A stretch of 55,686 nucleotides of DNA. Source: an uncultured Alphaproteobacteria bacterium. GTDB lineage: Bacteria > Pseudomonadota > Alphaproteobacteria > RF32 > CAG-239. Numbering within the stretch: the stretch's first letter is position 1; every line of letters begins with the position of its first letter. The translations under genes were made by a program, and so were the position numbers. The stretch spans positions 1 to 55,686 of the forward strand of contig CALXTL010000012.1 in assembly GCA_944391445.1 (NCBI GenBank). Reading direction: 5' to 3'. Below, piece after piece: positions 24,601-33,406 of this stretch. The notes under the pieces are model-generated. The model had not been told where the DNA came from. It did not search any database and was given only the letters and a program-made list of their open reading frames with translations.

Positions 24601-25673
24601 AAATTTTTGACGGTGATGTTTTCAACCGAGAGTTTTCCGTCTTGGTAGTTTATCGGCGTGGTGAGCGTCAGGTGTTTGTCTTCTTCATGAAGCTTGAAGC
24701 CTTTGGATTTGAGCAGAATATCGGCCACAAAAACACCTTTGCGTTCAAGAAAACCGTTCTTTTGCAGGTCGTCAATCAGGCGTAATAATGCTTTGGACGA
24801 GGTCATCAGATTTATGCGCGGGCTCAGTTTCTCATTAAAATTAACCGTGCCGCGGCCAACCAAAACCATCGGCTCCCAGTTGACAACCAAACGCTGAATG
24901 TCTATGAAACCGCCGTTGCGCAGCCAGTTTTCCATCTCAAGCCAGAGCGAATCCTTCAGGCTGATTTGGCCCATCAGGGCTGCGTGCAAATACAGGCGTC
25001 TGATTTCGGAAGTGAGCGGATATTTCAGCAGGCCGTTTAGTTTGACATCGCGGATTTCAAGGCTGGTTTCATAACTTGGCGCAATCAACGCCTCATTGGC
25101 AAAGGCGGGCATTCTTCTGATTTGGGTCCGGATGCTTCCGATCTTGGCAAAATCTTTGATATTCAGCGCGTCAAAATCTGCCTGAAGTTTTTCAAGACCG
25201 CCATCGGCGCCGGTGATGTTCAGCAATATTTTGCCTGAAACCGGGTGATGCTTGACACCATAGGTCAAAACAATCTCGCCTGAGGGACGCAGCAGCAGTT
25301 TGTTTGTATTCAGCAGCCCGGGATCTCCGCTTATTTGGGCAAAGCTGAGCTTCCACAATTCTTTTCCGCGCAGGTTGTATAGTTGAAGATTATCAATTTC
25401 AACCAAAGGTTTGAAAAAAAGATTGCTGAAACGGATGTGGTCATAGGCAATGTCTATCTGAGCCTCATTGAGACAGGATGTCAGATCGGAAAAGCCTTTT
25501 TTGAAAAGACGAATCGCCTGATTGCGGGCGAGCGTGGCTTCTATGAATGTAAGCATCAGAAAAAAGGCAAACAAAAAAGGAAGGATAAAAGATTTGTCTG
25601 GACCGCGCCAAGAGCCGACTTTGCTTCGTAAGCGAGCCGGTATGGCTAGAATATGCGGCCAAAAATTTTTCAT
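24597..25673 (-). CDS. DUF2125-like envelope protein
   Basis: The 358-residue product has one N-terminal membrane anchor (about residues 28-48) and a long β-rich periplasmic part. There are repeated amphipathic strands but no catalytic residues (for example VNWEPMVLVGRGTVNFNEKLSP). Placement at the end of the ftsE-ftsX-ydcF-plsC chain and the anchor-plus-β layout match the alphaproteobacterial DUF2125 family. Its function is unknown; the fold resembles AsmA-like lipid-handling proteins, which is only an impression. The start lies 7 nt after plsC. Confidence 0.6.
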   Translation of the reverse strand: MKNFWPHILAIPARLRSKVGSWRGPDKSFILPFLFAFFLMLTFIEATLARNQAIRLFKKGFSDLTSCLNEAQIDIAYDHIRFSNLFFKPLVEIDNLQLYNLRGKELWKLSFAQISGDPGLLNTNKLLLRPSGEIVLTYGVKHHPVSGKILLNITGADGGLEKLQADFDALNIKDFAKIGSIRTQIRRMPAFANEALIAPSYETSLEIRDVKLNGLLKYPLTSEIRRLYLHAALMGQISLKDSLWLEMENWLRNGGFIDIQRLVVNWEPMVLVGRGTVNFNEKLSPRINLMTSSKALLRLIDDLQKNGFLERKGVFVADILLKSKGFKLHEEDKHLTLTTPINYQDGKLSVENITVKNF

Positions 25674-25679
25674 CTGTCT

Positions 25680-26450
25680 TTAGTTCCGTTTGATTAATCT
25701 GTCGGCAACTTCGGGATAGTTGCGGATTGTTTCGCGGTTGAGCTCATCACATTTGCTTTCCAGACGTTGTTGGAGCTCCGCCATGAACTGCTTTTTATCA
25801 AGACCGGGGTTGATCGGTTCAAGAAATTCAAAAACTACTTTGCCCGGATGGCGCAAAAAAGAGCTTTTTTGCCAAAAGAAGCCGGTGTTGGTGGCAATCG
25901 GGATTACCGGTAAATTTAAATGCTGGTATAGCAGTGCGACCCCCGGTTTGTATACCGGTTCATCACCAGGGCGGCGCCTAGTCCCTTCGGGAAAAATCAG
26001 CACCGGGCGGCCTTCGGCAATTTTGGCCTGCGCGTGACGAAGCATGTCTTTCATTGCAGCCGAGCCGGCGGAGCGGTTGATCGGGATCATGCCATAAAAA
26101 TATTGCGCCCAGCCAAAAATCGGGATGTAGGTCAGCTCTTTTTTGAGGACGACGGAAGCTTTGCGCAGGTAGTTGGTTAAGATATAAGTTTCCAGCGCGG
26201 ATTCATGCTTGCCGGCGTAGATGACTCCTTCCTGGCGGATGTTTTCCCGGCCGCGGACTTCAACTTCAATTTTGGCAATACGGCGCAGGGCAAGAACCAA
26301 AAACGGAATAAAATGATTGTTCCAAAAACCAATGGTGGCTTTTTTGGAAAATAAACCAAGTATGGAGCTCAGCACACAGCCGACAAACAATGTGCCGTAA
26401 CAGACAATGTTAAAAAGCAGAGAGCGGATAAATAACATGGGCGGCCTCAT
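25680..26450 (-). CDS. plsC: 1-acyl-sn-glycerol-3-phosphate acyltransferase
   Basis: Adds the second acyl chain in phosphatidic acid synthesis at the inner membrane. The 256-residue product has two N-terminal hydrophobic segments. The acyltransferase motif I is GKHESALETY, an HX4E version of HX4D as seen in alphaproteobacterial PlsC. Motif II is MIPINRSAGS, motif III FPEGTRRRPG, and motif IV LPVIPIATNTG. The start overlaps ydcF by 4 nt. Confidence 0.92.
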   Translation of the reverse strand: MRPPMLFIRSLLFNIVCYGTLFVGCVLSSILGLFSKKATIGFWNNHFIPFLVLALRRIAKIEVEVRGRENIRQEGVIYAGKHESALETYILTNYLRKASVVLKKELTYIPIFGWAQYFYGMIPINRSAGSAAMKDMLRHAQAKIAEGRPVLIFPEGTRRRPGDEPVYKPGVALLYQHLNLPVIPIATNTGFFWQKSSFLRHPGKVVFEFLEPINPGLDKKQFMAELQQRLESKCDELNRETIRNYPEVADRLIKRN

Positions 26451-27019
26451 GATACAAGTTTGGTTCGGAGATATACGTAAATAAATTTATTATATTCTGT
26501 AAAAATAAGCGAGAAAGTCCGCCAAGTCGTCCACCATTTTTTGGAAACACGCTCAGAATATACCGGATGCGGAATGATGAGCAAATTCGGATTTTGGGCG
26601 CGAAACTCGACAATACTGCGCTCAACATGGTAGTTTGAAGTGACCAGGCGAATCGAACGAATGCGGTTTTCTTTTAACCAACGGGTGGTTTCCGTGGCGT
26701 TGCCAATGGTGTCGCGCGCCTCGCGGCCGAGAGAAATATCCAATTGCGGCCGAATTTTGAGCTTTTGGCGGCGGGCAATATTGGCCAAAGAGACATCTTT
26801 GCTGACGCCGGAGATGAATAATTTATCAGCCATGCCCTGGTCAAGCAAGTGGATGGCTTCGGCAATGCGGTGCCGGCCGCCTGTCAGCGCAATAATGGCT
26901 TCGGTGTGTGTGGCTGTGTCTGGGCGGTAAGAATTAATCCGCCAGGCAAACCAAACGAAACCTGCCAGCCAGGCGATGATCAGGAAAATCCCCGTTATGA
27001 AAGCCGTTTTTTTGATCAT
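26447..27019 (-). CDS. YdcF/DUF218-family envelope protein
   Basis: The 190-residue product has an N-terminal membrane segment (residues 8-28) and a DUF218 domain: AIIALTGGRHRIAEAIHLLDQG, LFISGVS, TIGNATETTRWLKE and VTSNYHVERSIVEFR. Family members bind nucleotide-like ligands or act in envelope and polysaccharide metabolism; the exact role is unknown. It overlaps ftsX by 4 nt and plsC by 4 nt, so expression is tied to the division and lipid genes around it. Confidence 0.8.
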   Translation of the reverse strand: MIKKTAFITGIFLIIAWLAGFVWFAWRINSYRPDTATHTEAIIALTGGRHRIAEAIHLLDQGMADKLFISGVSKDVSLANIARRQKLKIRPQLDISLGREARDTIGNATETTRWLKENRIRSIRLVTSNYHVERSIVEFRAQNPNLLIIPHPVYSERVSKKWWTTWRTFSLIFTEYNKFIYVYLRTKLVS

Positions 27020-27930
27020 AGCATTTTCTGAAGGGTGCGTTTAACCGTATAATACGCTGTCAGCATGGCAATAAACATGGAAAACAGCGGTAGTGAAAAA
27101 ATAGTGATCCAGTCGCCAAAGCTGAGAGAGGCTTCGCTGATGATGCCGCCTTCAATCTGCACGGCCAGTGAACTGATGAAAAAGATGACCGGCACTGCAA
27201 AAAATAAACCCAGGCAGCCTCCGCAGAAGCCCAAAAAAGCCATGCGTTTGCCGTATTGCTGGGCAACATAGGTGTCTTTGGCGCCCATGATATGGAGAAT
27301 CTCAATAATATTGCGGTGTAGGCCAAGACTCATGCGGGTGGTGTAAAAAATGGCGCCCGAAGTGATAATCGTTACCAAAAATAAAACTGTGGACGCAATC
27401 AGCTTAAGCCCGTCGGCAAAACGGATAAGCTTGCTGAGCCAGAGTTTATGATTGTCGACCGAGGCTTGCGAAGATGTTTGTGCCAGTTTTTGCGCCAGGT
27501 CTACAAAATTAATTTCCGCGTCTGGTGCCAGTTTGACGTCAATAATCCGCGGAATGGGCAGGCTGTCCAGATTGACCCCGTCGCCAAGCCAGGGCTGAAT
27601 CAGCTGTTTGAGCTGTTCATCGGTCAGCGGGGTGACTTTGATGATGCCGTCGACATTTTGCAAAAATTCCACAGCCTTTTCCTGATGCGCCAAAGTTTGC
27701 GCTGCGGCTTTTTCTTTATTGGTGTCGTTGACAGGCATGATTTGTACCGTCAGAGAGCCAAGAATGCTGCGGTTCCAGTTGTAGAGCATGGTATTGACGG
27801 AAAGAACACCAGAAAGGGTGATGGCAAAAATGAAAACCGCAATGGAAATAATCACTTGTAAAAACAGGCTGGTGCTGTCGCCTTTGAGCGGCAGTTCCTG
27901 TTTGCGGCTGATGTAAAGGGACTTAGGCAT
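27016..27930 (-). CDS. ftsX: Cell division protein FtsX
   Basis: FtsX is the membrane part of the FtsEX complex that activates periplasmic amidase regulators at the septum. The 304-residue product has four membrane segments with the FtsX pattern: a first helix near residue 25-45, a periplasmic loop, and three C-terminal helices with HRNIIEILHIMGAKDTYVAQQYGKR. ATG 27930 is chosen because it overlaps the ftsE stop by 8 nt; a longer in-frame reading runs back inside ftsE. Confidence 0.9.
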   Translation of the reverse strand: MPKSLYISRKQELPLKGDSTSLFLQVIISIAVFIFAITLSGVLSVNTMLYNWNRSILGSLTVQIMPVNDTNKEKAAAQTLAHQEKAVEFLQNVDGIIKVTPLTDEQLKQLIQPWLGDGVNLDSLPIPRIIDVKLAPDAEINFVDLAQKLAQTSSQASVDNHKLWLSKLIRFADGLKLIASTVLFLVTIITSGAIFYTTRMSLGLHRNIIEILHIMGAKDTYVAQQYGKRMAFLGFCGGCLGLFFAVPVIFFISSLAVQIEGGIISEASLSFGDWITIFSLPLFSMFIAMLTAYYTVKRTLQKML

Positions 27931-28639
27931 CGGCTTTCTCCCGCAACATGGAATAATGTGCCGGCTGGATAATGTGCAGATGGCGGTTTTGCAAATGTAG
28001 ACGCGGATAAGCAAAGTCGTTGATCAGCTTGTCGCTGTGCGTGGCAATGACGACCGTGGTGCCCAGTTTGTTGAGCTCAACAAAAAGCTTCATCAATTTG
28101 GCGGCAATAAAATTGTCGACGTTGCCGGTTGGTTCGTCGGCCAATAACAACTCGGGACGGTTGATAACGGCACGGGCAATGGCAATGCGCTGTTTCTCTC
28201 CGCCGGAGAGCGTATCGGGGGTGTCTTGCATATGAGCGTCAAGCTCAACCCAGTTTAACAACTCGGTCACGCGTTTGCGGACTTCGCGTTCATCCATACC
28301 GCAAACACGCAGCGGCAAAGCAACGTTATCGAAAGCATTGAGATGCGCAAGCAAACGGAAATCCTGAAAAACAACGCCGATGCGCCGACGCAGAGCTGCC
28401 AGATTGTCGCGATTGGCAAAGTTGATGTTTTTGCCAAAAACACTCATACTGCCGCGGCTTGGTTTTTGAGCCAGATACATCATGCTCAACAATGAGGTTT
28501 TGCCTGCGCCGCTTTTACCGGTGAGGAAATGAAACGAACCTTTTTTAAGGCCGAGCTTGATGTCACTGAGAATTTCCGGGCCTTGGTCATAGCGAATCCC
28601 GACATTGTGCATTTCAATGATATTGGTGTTTTCGCCCAC
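27923..28639 (-). CDS. ftsE: Cell division ATP-binding protein FtsE
   Basis: ABC-type ATPase partner of FtsX, 238 residues. Walker A is GKSGAGKTS, the Q-loop VVFQDFRLL, the signature LSGGEKQRIAIARA and Walker B LLLADEPTGNVD, with the switch His in IATHS. The start is GTG 28639, which has AAGGAG 7 nt upstream; the alternative upstream in-frame start at 28678 lacks a ribosome site. First gene of a five-gene leftward chain. Confidence 0.95.
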   Translation of the reverse strand: MGENTNIIEMHNVGIRYDQGPEILSDIKLGLKKGSFHFLTGKSGAGKTSLLSMMYLAQKPSRGSMSVFGKNINFANRDNLAALRRRIGVVFQDFRLLAHLNAFDNVALPLRVCGMDEREVRKRVTELLNWVELDAHMQDTPDTLSGGEKQRIAIARAVINRPELLLADEPTGNVDNFIAAKLMKLFVELNKLGTTVVIATHSDKLINDFAYPRLHLQNRHLHIIQPAHYSMLREKADA

Positions 28640-28691
28640 AAAATTTCTCCTTTTCAACACCAGATAAAGATATCGCAATTATTTTTTTAAT

Positions 28692-28722
28692 AAAGTGTTT
28701 TTTTGCTTTGATTAAACACTTT
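28692..28722. promoter_or_regulatory. Inverted repeat in the ftsE / zinc-ribbon divergent region
   Basis: Perfect 9-bp arms aaagtgttt (28692-28700) and aaacacttt (28714-28722) with a 13-nt spacer, midway between two divergent start codons. It is a candidate operator or promoter-overlapping site for both operons. There are A/T runs but no gene end, so termination is unlikely. Confidence 0.45.
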
Positions 28723-28756
28723 TTCATTTTATATTACCTTTCAGGAAAGGTGGAAA

Positions 28757-29653
28757 ATGCTTATTTATTGTCCGAAATGCCATCAGGGATATGAAGTTGA
28801 CGAAGGTTTGATTCCGGAATCCGGCCGTCGGCTGCGTTGCGGCGCCTGCGGCGAGATTTTCAGATATGACCGGCACGGAGAGACATTTGCGGTTCCTCCT
28901 AAAGAAATACCTTCGGAAAAAGCGGCTCCTGCGCCTGCAGAAGAGGAAGAAACAACGGCGGAAGTTGCTCAGAATGATGTGGCCGCAGAGCCTCAGCCTG
29001 CGGAGGATCAGCCCCCGGAAACGCCTGAAAAGGATGCGGCGGCAGAAGCTGCAGACAAGGCAGAAACGGAGAAAACAGAACCGGCGGTTGATGCTCCGGT
29101 TGATATTAATGATATTTTTAAGCGGTTGTCAGAACAAACGGAAGGCTTGTTTGAGCGGGAAAAACAATTGTCCTTTCGCGAGCGTCTGTGGCTGAAGTTC
29201 AAGACACTGACCGGATGGCATATCCGTTTGAAGCTTAAGTATATTGTCGTCTTCTTTGCGGTAATCATTCTTGTTTCGCTGTATAACAACCGGTATGACA
29301 TTGCCCGGAGATTCCCGTGGACGGCTTCGGTGTACGGACTGTTCGGCATTGAAGCGCAGATTTTGGGCGAAGGTTTGGAATTTCAAAATATCGACTGGAT
29401 ATATATGAGCGACGAAGAAACGCCGCAATTGGAAATTAAAGGCTTTATTAATAATACAACCCAGCGTCCTCTGGAAATTCCGACGGTGCGTGTCGAGATG
29501 CTTGATGCTAATGCCAGCTTGCTGAAAAGTCAGAATCGGCAGCCAGAGGAAAAAATGCTCAAGCCAAGGAGTCGTCTGCCGCTTCATATTATTGTGACAC
29601 AACCGTCACCAACAACAAAATATGTTTTTCTGACTTTTGTGGAAGCAAAATAA
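28757..29653 (+). CDS. Zinc-ribbon (MJ0042/DUF3426-type) membrane protein
   Basis: The 298-residue product opens with a zinc ribbon, CPKCHQGYEVDEGLIPESG, with a second knuckle CGACGEIFRY (four Cys in CxxC pairs). A long acidic Ala/Glu/Pro linker (about residues 50-115) follows. One membrane segment is at about residues 158-175 (YIVVFFAVIILVSLY), and a C-terminal β domain has EIKGFINNTTQRPLEIPTVRVEM, as in DUF3426. Its neighbour ftsE is the usual one in this class. Function unknown. The ribosome site is GGAAAGG. Confidence 0.8.
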   Translation: MLIYCPKCHQGYEVDEGLIPESGRRLRCGACGEIFRYDRHGETFAVPPKEIPSEKAAPAPAEEEETTAEVAQNDVAAEPQPAEDQPPETPEKDAAAEAADKAETEKTEPAVDAPVDINDIFKRLSEQTEGLFEREKQLSFRERLWLKFKTLTGWHIRLKLKYIVVFFAVIILVSLYNNRYDIARRFPWTASVYGLFGIEAQILGEGLEFQNIDWIYMSDEETPQLEIKGFINNTTQRPLEIPTVRVEMLDANASLLKSQNRQPEEKMLKPRSRLPLHIIVTQPSPTTKYVFLTFVEAK

Positions 29654-29656
29654 GCT

Positions 29657-30556
29657 CTAATTCTGCCGTTTGAGGATAAATTCTGCAAGGCTGGTCAGTT
29701 TTTTTGCTTTTTGCCGGAAAGGGGAGAGTTCCTGGCATGCTTGCGCAATCAAGCCGGCGGCGATTTGCTCGGCTTGCTCCAATCCGTAAAGGCTGACAAA
29801 AGTCAATTTTCCCTGCAGGGCATCTTTGCCGAGAGTTTTTCCCATTAATTCGGAATTGCCGCGGACATCTAAAATATCATCCGTGATTTGAAAAGCAACG
29901 CCAATTTTGCGCGCATAGCCGATTAGTGCCTGCCGCTCTTGAGCCGAAGCCCGGCCAAGGACGGCTCCCGCCTCGCAGGCAAAACGCAGCAGGCGGCCGG
30001 TTTTCATTTCTTCAATATGATTGATGATATACTGCGGGTCATCTGTCGATGTTGTTTTTTCCGTCAGCAAGTCCAGCATCTGGCCGGCAACCATACCGTC
30101 GAACGCGCCGGCAGCGTTGGCCAGGAGATTGCATAAATTGCATTTGATATCGGCGGGAAAAGGATTAAGCGGTCCGCTCAGCAGTTCAAAAGCATAAGTC
30201 AGGAGACCGTCTCCGGCCAGAATTGCGGTGGCTTCGTCAAATTTTTTGTGACAGGTCGGTTTGCCGCGCCGGAGTTCATCATTATCCATAGCCGGCAGAT
30301 CATCGTGAATCAGCGAATAAGTGTGCAAACATTCCAAAGCGGCAGCGGTTATAAAACTTTTTTCTGCCGGAATATCAAACAAAGCTGCCGTCGCGGTGAC
30401 CAGAAAAGGACGCAGGCGCTTGCCGCCGTTTGACAAGGAATAATACATGGCTTCCGCAACGCGTTTTTCCGCATGAGGCGAAAAGGAAAAAAGTTCAGTC
30501 AGGCGGCGGTTGAAGTTTTGGCTGAAAGCGGAAAGTTCGGAAGTAAAATCGTTCAT
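29657..30556 (-). CDS. ispA: Farnesyl diphosphate synthase (short-chain polyprenyl synthetase)
   Basis: Builds farnesyl diphosphate from IPP and DMAPP. The 299-residue product has the first Asp-rich motif in LIHDDLPAMDNDELRRGKPTCHKKF and the second in FQITDDILDVRGN. KRLRPFL is near the N-terminus and KLTFVSLYGLEQA near the C-terminus. It follows xseB by 23 nt, a common pair (xseB-ispA). Chain length cannot be told with certainty by eye; context favours FPP synthase. Confidence 0.9.
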   Translation of the reverse strand: MNDFTSELSAFSQNFNRRLTELFSFSPHAEKRVAEAMYYSLSNGGKRLRPFLVTATAALFDIPAEKSFITAAALECLHTYSLIHDDLPAMDNDELRRGKPTCHKKFDEATAILAGDGLLTYAFELLSGPLNPFPADIKCNLCNLLANAAGAFDGMVAGQMLDLLTEKTTSTDDPQYIINHIEEMKTGRLLRFACEAGAVLGRASAQERQALIGYARKIGVAFQITDDILDVRGNSELMGKTLGKDALQGKLTFVSLYGLEQAEQIAAGLIAQACQELSPFRQKAKKLTSLAEFILKRQN

Positions 30557-30579
30557 TGTCGTCTCGGGGTGGGAAAAAT

Positions 30580-30825
30580 TCAGGCTTCAGGCGTTGTAAA
30601 TTCGTCAGTGGTGATTTCTCCCGAAGGCGAAATTCCGATTTTTTCGATTTTAAGACGAGCATTTTGCAGTTTGGTTTCGCATAATTGTTTCAGCGCAGTG
30701 GCTTTTTCGTAGGCACTGACGGCATCATCCAGCTTGGTGCGTCCGCTTTCCAGTTCGCGGACGATGTTTTCAAGCCGGGTCAAAGCCTCTTCAAAGCTCA
30801 GGTCTTCTATTTCTTCCATATTCAT
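30580..30825 (-). CDS. xseB: Exodeoxyribonuclease VII small subunit
   Basis: The 81-residue helical protein has the XseB signature LSFEEALTRLENIVRELESGRTKLDDAVSAYEKATALKQLCETKL. Partner of XseA in single-strand DNA degradation. A strong AAGGAG lies 8 nt before ATG 30825. First gene of xseB-ispA. xseA is not in the window. Confidence 0.95.
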   Translation of the reverse strand: MNMEEIEDLSFEEALTRLENIVRELESGRTKLDDAVSAYEKATALKQLCETKLQNARLKIEKIGISPSGEITTDEFTTPEA

Positions 30826-30984
30826 TAAGACGTCTCCTTGTATATAGCTTGGAGCTTAGTTTAACATACAAAAATAAGTTCGCAATATAAAAGAAGCGGA
30901 AAAATATATCTCCAGCCCTAGATATTGTTATTTTCGAGCATAAATATAAATTATATATCAGTGATGTGTGGAGGTTAAGGGCGG

Positions 30985-31266
30985 ATGAGAAATTTGGATA
31001 TTGAAAAAAATGCACGCATTTTGAAAGCTATGGGCAACGAAAAACGCCTTGATATTCTGTATCATCTTCTGCAGAAGGAACTTAATGTCGGCGAACTCGA
31101 AAAGCTGGTCAAGCTTAGTCAGTCTGCTTTATCCCAGCATTTAGCCGTGCTGCGGTCTGAGAATATTGTCAAAACCCGGCGCGAGGCTCAGACAATTTAT
31201 TACTCGATTAAGAATCCTCAAGTTTTGCAATTGCTGGACTTGCTGAAAAGTTTTTATAAAAATTAA
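30985..31266 (+). CDS. ArsR-family transcriptional regulator without cysteine
   Basis: The 93-residue winged-helix protein has NEKRLDILYHLLQ, ELNVGELEKLVKLSQSALSQHLAVLR (recognition helix) and TRREAQTIYYSI (wing). The position usually holding the metal-binding CxC is NVG, and the protein contains no Cys at all. It therefore cannot sense thiophilic metals or persulfide through the usual sites. The upstream stretch at 30942-30959, with ataaattatat-like symmetry, may be its own operator. Convergent 4-nt overlap with rnd. Confidence 0.85.
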   Translation: MRNLDIEKNARILKAMGNEKRLDILYHLLQKELNVGELEKLVKLSQSALSQHLAVLRSENIVKTRREAQTIYYSIKNPQVLQLLDLLKSFYKN

Positions 31267-32420
31267 CCGATTTGTTCAAAAACGATATTTCCGTCGGCCG
31301 GCGCATAGCGGATGGAGAGTTTTCCTGATCGCAATGCCAGAGCCTGTTGTCCGAAGATTTCATACCGCCAGCCTCGCAGAACCGGCTGATTGTCATCATG
31401 AAAAAGGCAAAGCTCTTTGAGGTCTTCGTCAGTGGCTACCAAGCGCGAAACAAGGCCGTGTTTCTGGCTGACGATTTTGAGCAGGAGTTTGAGCAATTCG
31501 AATAAGGCCATGCCTTTTTCCTGCAGTTCACGCGGTTTGGGCGGAGATACGTATTTTTCGGCAGGGATGCTCAGGGCATGGTGCAGGACATCAATGATTT
31601 CATCTCCCAGACGCCCCATGGCTACATCCTGGCGCAGATTGCGAATTTGAGCCAATTCGTCTTTATTTTGCGGACATATAGCGCAGATGGCAAGCAAAGT
31701 TTCGTCTTTTATGAAAGACTGACGCGGCGTGTTTTTGCGTTGGGCACGCGCTTCGCGCCAAGCGGCAAGTTCGCGCAGAATCGTCAGAAAACGGGCGCTG
31801 TGAGAACGATGTTTGATTTTTTGCCAGACATCAAACGGGTTGACTTCGTAAGTTTCCGGCCGGGAAAGAAGCTGCATTTCTTCTTTGATCCAGTCGGTGC
31901 GGCCGAGTTTTTCAAGTTTGTCTGCCAAATATTCATATACCGGGACCAAGTGAGTGACATCAGCCAGCGCATATTCAAGCTGCGCGCGGTTAAGCGGACG
32001 TTTGCTCCAATCGGAAAGACGGTTGGACTTATCCAGCTTGATATGCAATATGTGAGCGACCAGATTTTCGTAACTGACAGCTTCTCCGAATCCGGTAACC
32101 ATGCCGGCAACCTGTGTGTCAAACAAGGGTGCGGGAATTTGGTGCGATAAGTTGTATATGATTTCAATATCCTGTCGTCCGGAATGGAAAACTTTAACGA
32201 CGGCAGGATCCGTCATTAAGTTGAAAAAAGGCTGAAGATTCATGCCTGGCGCCAAAGGGTCAATAACTGCGCAATGCCCGCGCGAGCCGACTTGAATCAA
32301 GCAGAGTTTGGCATAGTAGGTGTGTTCGCGCAGAAATTCGAGATCAACGGTGATAAAAGGTTGTTTTTTTAATTCCGCACAAAATTTTCCGAGGTCTTCG
32401 GCGGTTTCAATAATTTCCAT
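31263..32420 (-). CDS. rnd: Ribonuclease D
   Basis: 3'-5' exoribonuclease for tRNA 3'-end maturation. The 385-residue product has the DEDDy nuclease motifs: ITVDLEFLRE (Exo I), VFHSGRQDIEII (Exo II) and LEYALADVTHLVPVYEYL (Exo III with the catalytic Tyr and Asp). An HRDC domain follows (about residues 205-290, LRELAAWREARAQRKNTPRQSFI). The C-terminal part is as expected. No obvious Shine-Dalgarno (ttgcttt… aaaaaatgg). Confidence 0.95.
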   Translation of the reverse strand: MEIIETAEDLGKFCAELKKQPFITVDLEFLREHTYYAKLCLIQVGSRGHCAVIDPLAPGMNLQPFFNLMTDPAVVKVFHSGRQDIEIIYNLSHQIPAPLFDTQVAGMVTGFGEAVSYENLVAHILHIKLDKSNRLSDWSKRPLNRAQLEYALADVTHLVPVYEYLADKLEKLGRTDWIKEEMQLLSRPETYEVNPFDVWQKIKHRSHSARFLTILRELAAWREARAQRKNTPRQSFIKDETLLAICAICPQNKDELAQIRNLRQDVAMGRLGDEIIDVLHHALSIPAEKYVSPPKPRELQEKGMALFELLKLLLKIVSQKHGLVSRLVATDEDLKELCLFHDDNQPVLRGWRYEIFGQQALALRSGKLSIRYAPADGNIVFEQIG

Positions 32421-32684
32421 TTTTTGCTTCTTTTTTGAGGTCAGGATTATGTTTGCACTTATTTTATCCGGCGATGTTTAAAATTCTTTTAATGGAAAAA
32501 TGCAATTGCGGCGTTTTTTTACTTGATTTTGTCAAAATATACGGTTAATACATTTTATACTTTAATTACAATTAAAATATTAAATTGAACTTATTGATTT
32601 ATTCAATAATCGTTGTTGAGAAGATGGCAGCTCTCAGCAATCAGAAAGTAAGCCGTTTTTTAATCTTAGTTTTAATTATTTTGT

Positions 32685-33263
32685 ATGGAAAAGACAGAGA
32701 AACTGATGTATGCGATTATTGACGCAGCATCAATGGAAGGCATGGCCAAAAGCGCTATGGCAAGTATGGTTCAGACCTACGGGCGCAAAACCTTTGACGG
32801 TTATATGGTAACGCAGTACGGACATAGTCCGGTTATGTTTCTTGAGCTGCTCCGCAAGGAGGGGCCGGTTGTTGATATTATCGGCAGTTTGGCCGACCGA
32901 TATCATCTGTATCCGGCTTATATCGTTGAGGAGCATAAATCACATTTGCCCAAAGAAGCAAAATATCCTCGGTATATTGTGGATCAGGCGGTGATGTTGT
33001 TTGAGAAACAGGATATCCGCGAATGGATTGAAAAGTTTATTCATGTGGCCAAAGAGGTGTATCGCAACAGCAGCACTTTTATGAAAGCTTTTGTTTATGA
33101 TGACAACGGCATTTTGAGAGTGGCAATGTTCAATAGCGAGCGCGATCCGATGTATCGGGGAAGCAATCTGGGGGTTCCGCAATGGCATGACGCCGTGACT
33201 TATTTGGCAAAGGAGCTTGGAACAGAGCCTGATTTCAGAACCATACGCTATGCGAATTTCTAG
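32685..33263 (+). CDS. Hypothetical cytosolic protein
   Basis: Not recognised. The 192-residue product is acidic/basic mixed and soluble, with mostly helical content (AMASMVQTYGRKTFDGYMV, IREWIEKFIHVAKEVYRN). A short β segment (FMKAFVYDDNGILRVAMFNSERDP) precedes the C-terminus. It is preceded by a 264-nt AT-rich region in which tatact (32568-32573) may be a -10 box, and followed by its own terminator, so it is probably monocistronic. No ribosome site is clear before ATG 32685. Confidence 0.6.
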   Translation: MEKTEKLMYAIIDAASMEGMAKSAMASMVQTYGRKTFDGYMVTQYGHSPVMFLELLRKEGPVVDIIGSLADRYHLYPAYIVEEHKSHLPKEAKYPRYIVDQAVMLFEKQDIREWIEKFIHVAKEVYRNSSTFMKAFVYDDNGILRVAMFNSERDPMYRGSNLGVPQWHDAVTYLAKELGTEPDFRTIRYANF

Positions 33264-33280
33264 TGTCTGAGCAAAAGCAA

Positions 33281-33319
33281 AAAAAGAGGCTGAACCGGAA
33301 AGGTTTATGCCTCTTTTTT
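33281..33319 (+). terminator. Rho-independent terminator upstream of aspS
   Basis: Stem aaaaagaggc / gcctcttttt with an inner aacc/ggtt stem and a following T-run. It ends the transcript of the gene at 32685. Confidence 0.85.
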
Positions 33320-33342
33320 GTGTTTTTTAGATATAAAAATGG

Positions 33343-33371
33343 TTGCTTTTCGAGGTTTTTGGGGCTACAAG
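33343..33371 (+). promoter_or_regulatory. Probable aspS promoter
   Basis: TTGCTT (33343-33348), a 17-nt spacer and TACAAG (33366-33371), about 35 nt before the aspS start. A plausible σ70 promoter placed just after the upstream terminator. Confidence 0.45.
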
Positions 33372-33406
33372 GTAAAAAGTTACGAATAATTTATGCAGAG
33401 GTTGAT

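Noticed and set aside
33281..33319. Attenuator for aspS
   Set aside because: The hairpin directly follows the upstream gene's stop and precedes the likely aspS promoter, so it reads as an ordinary terminator.
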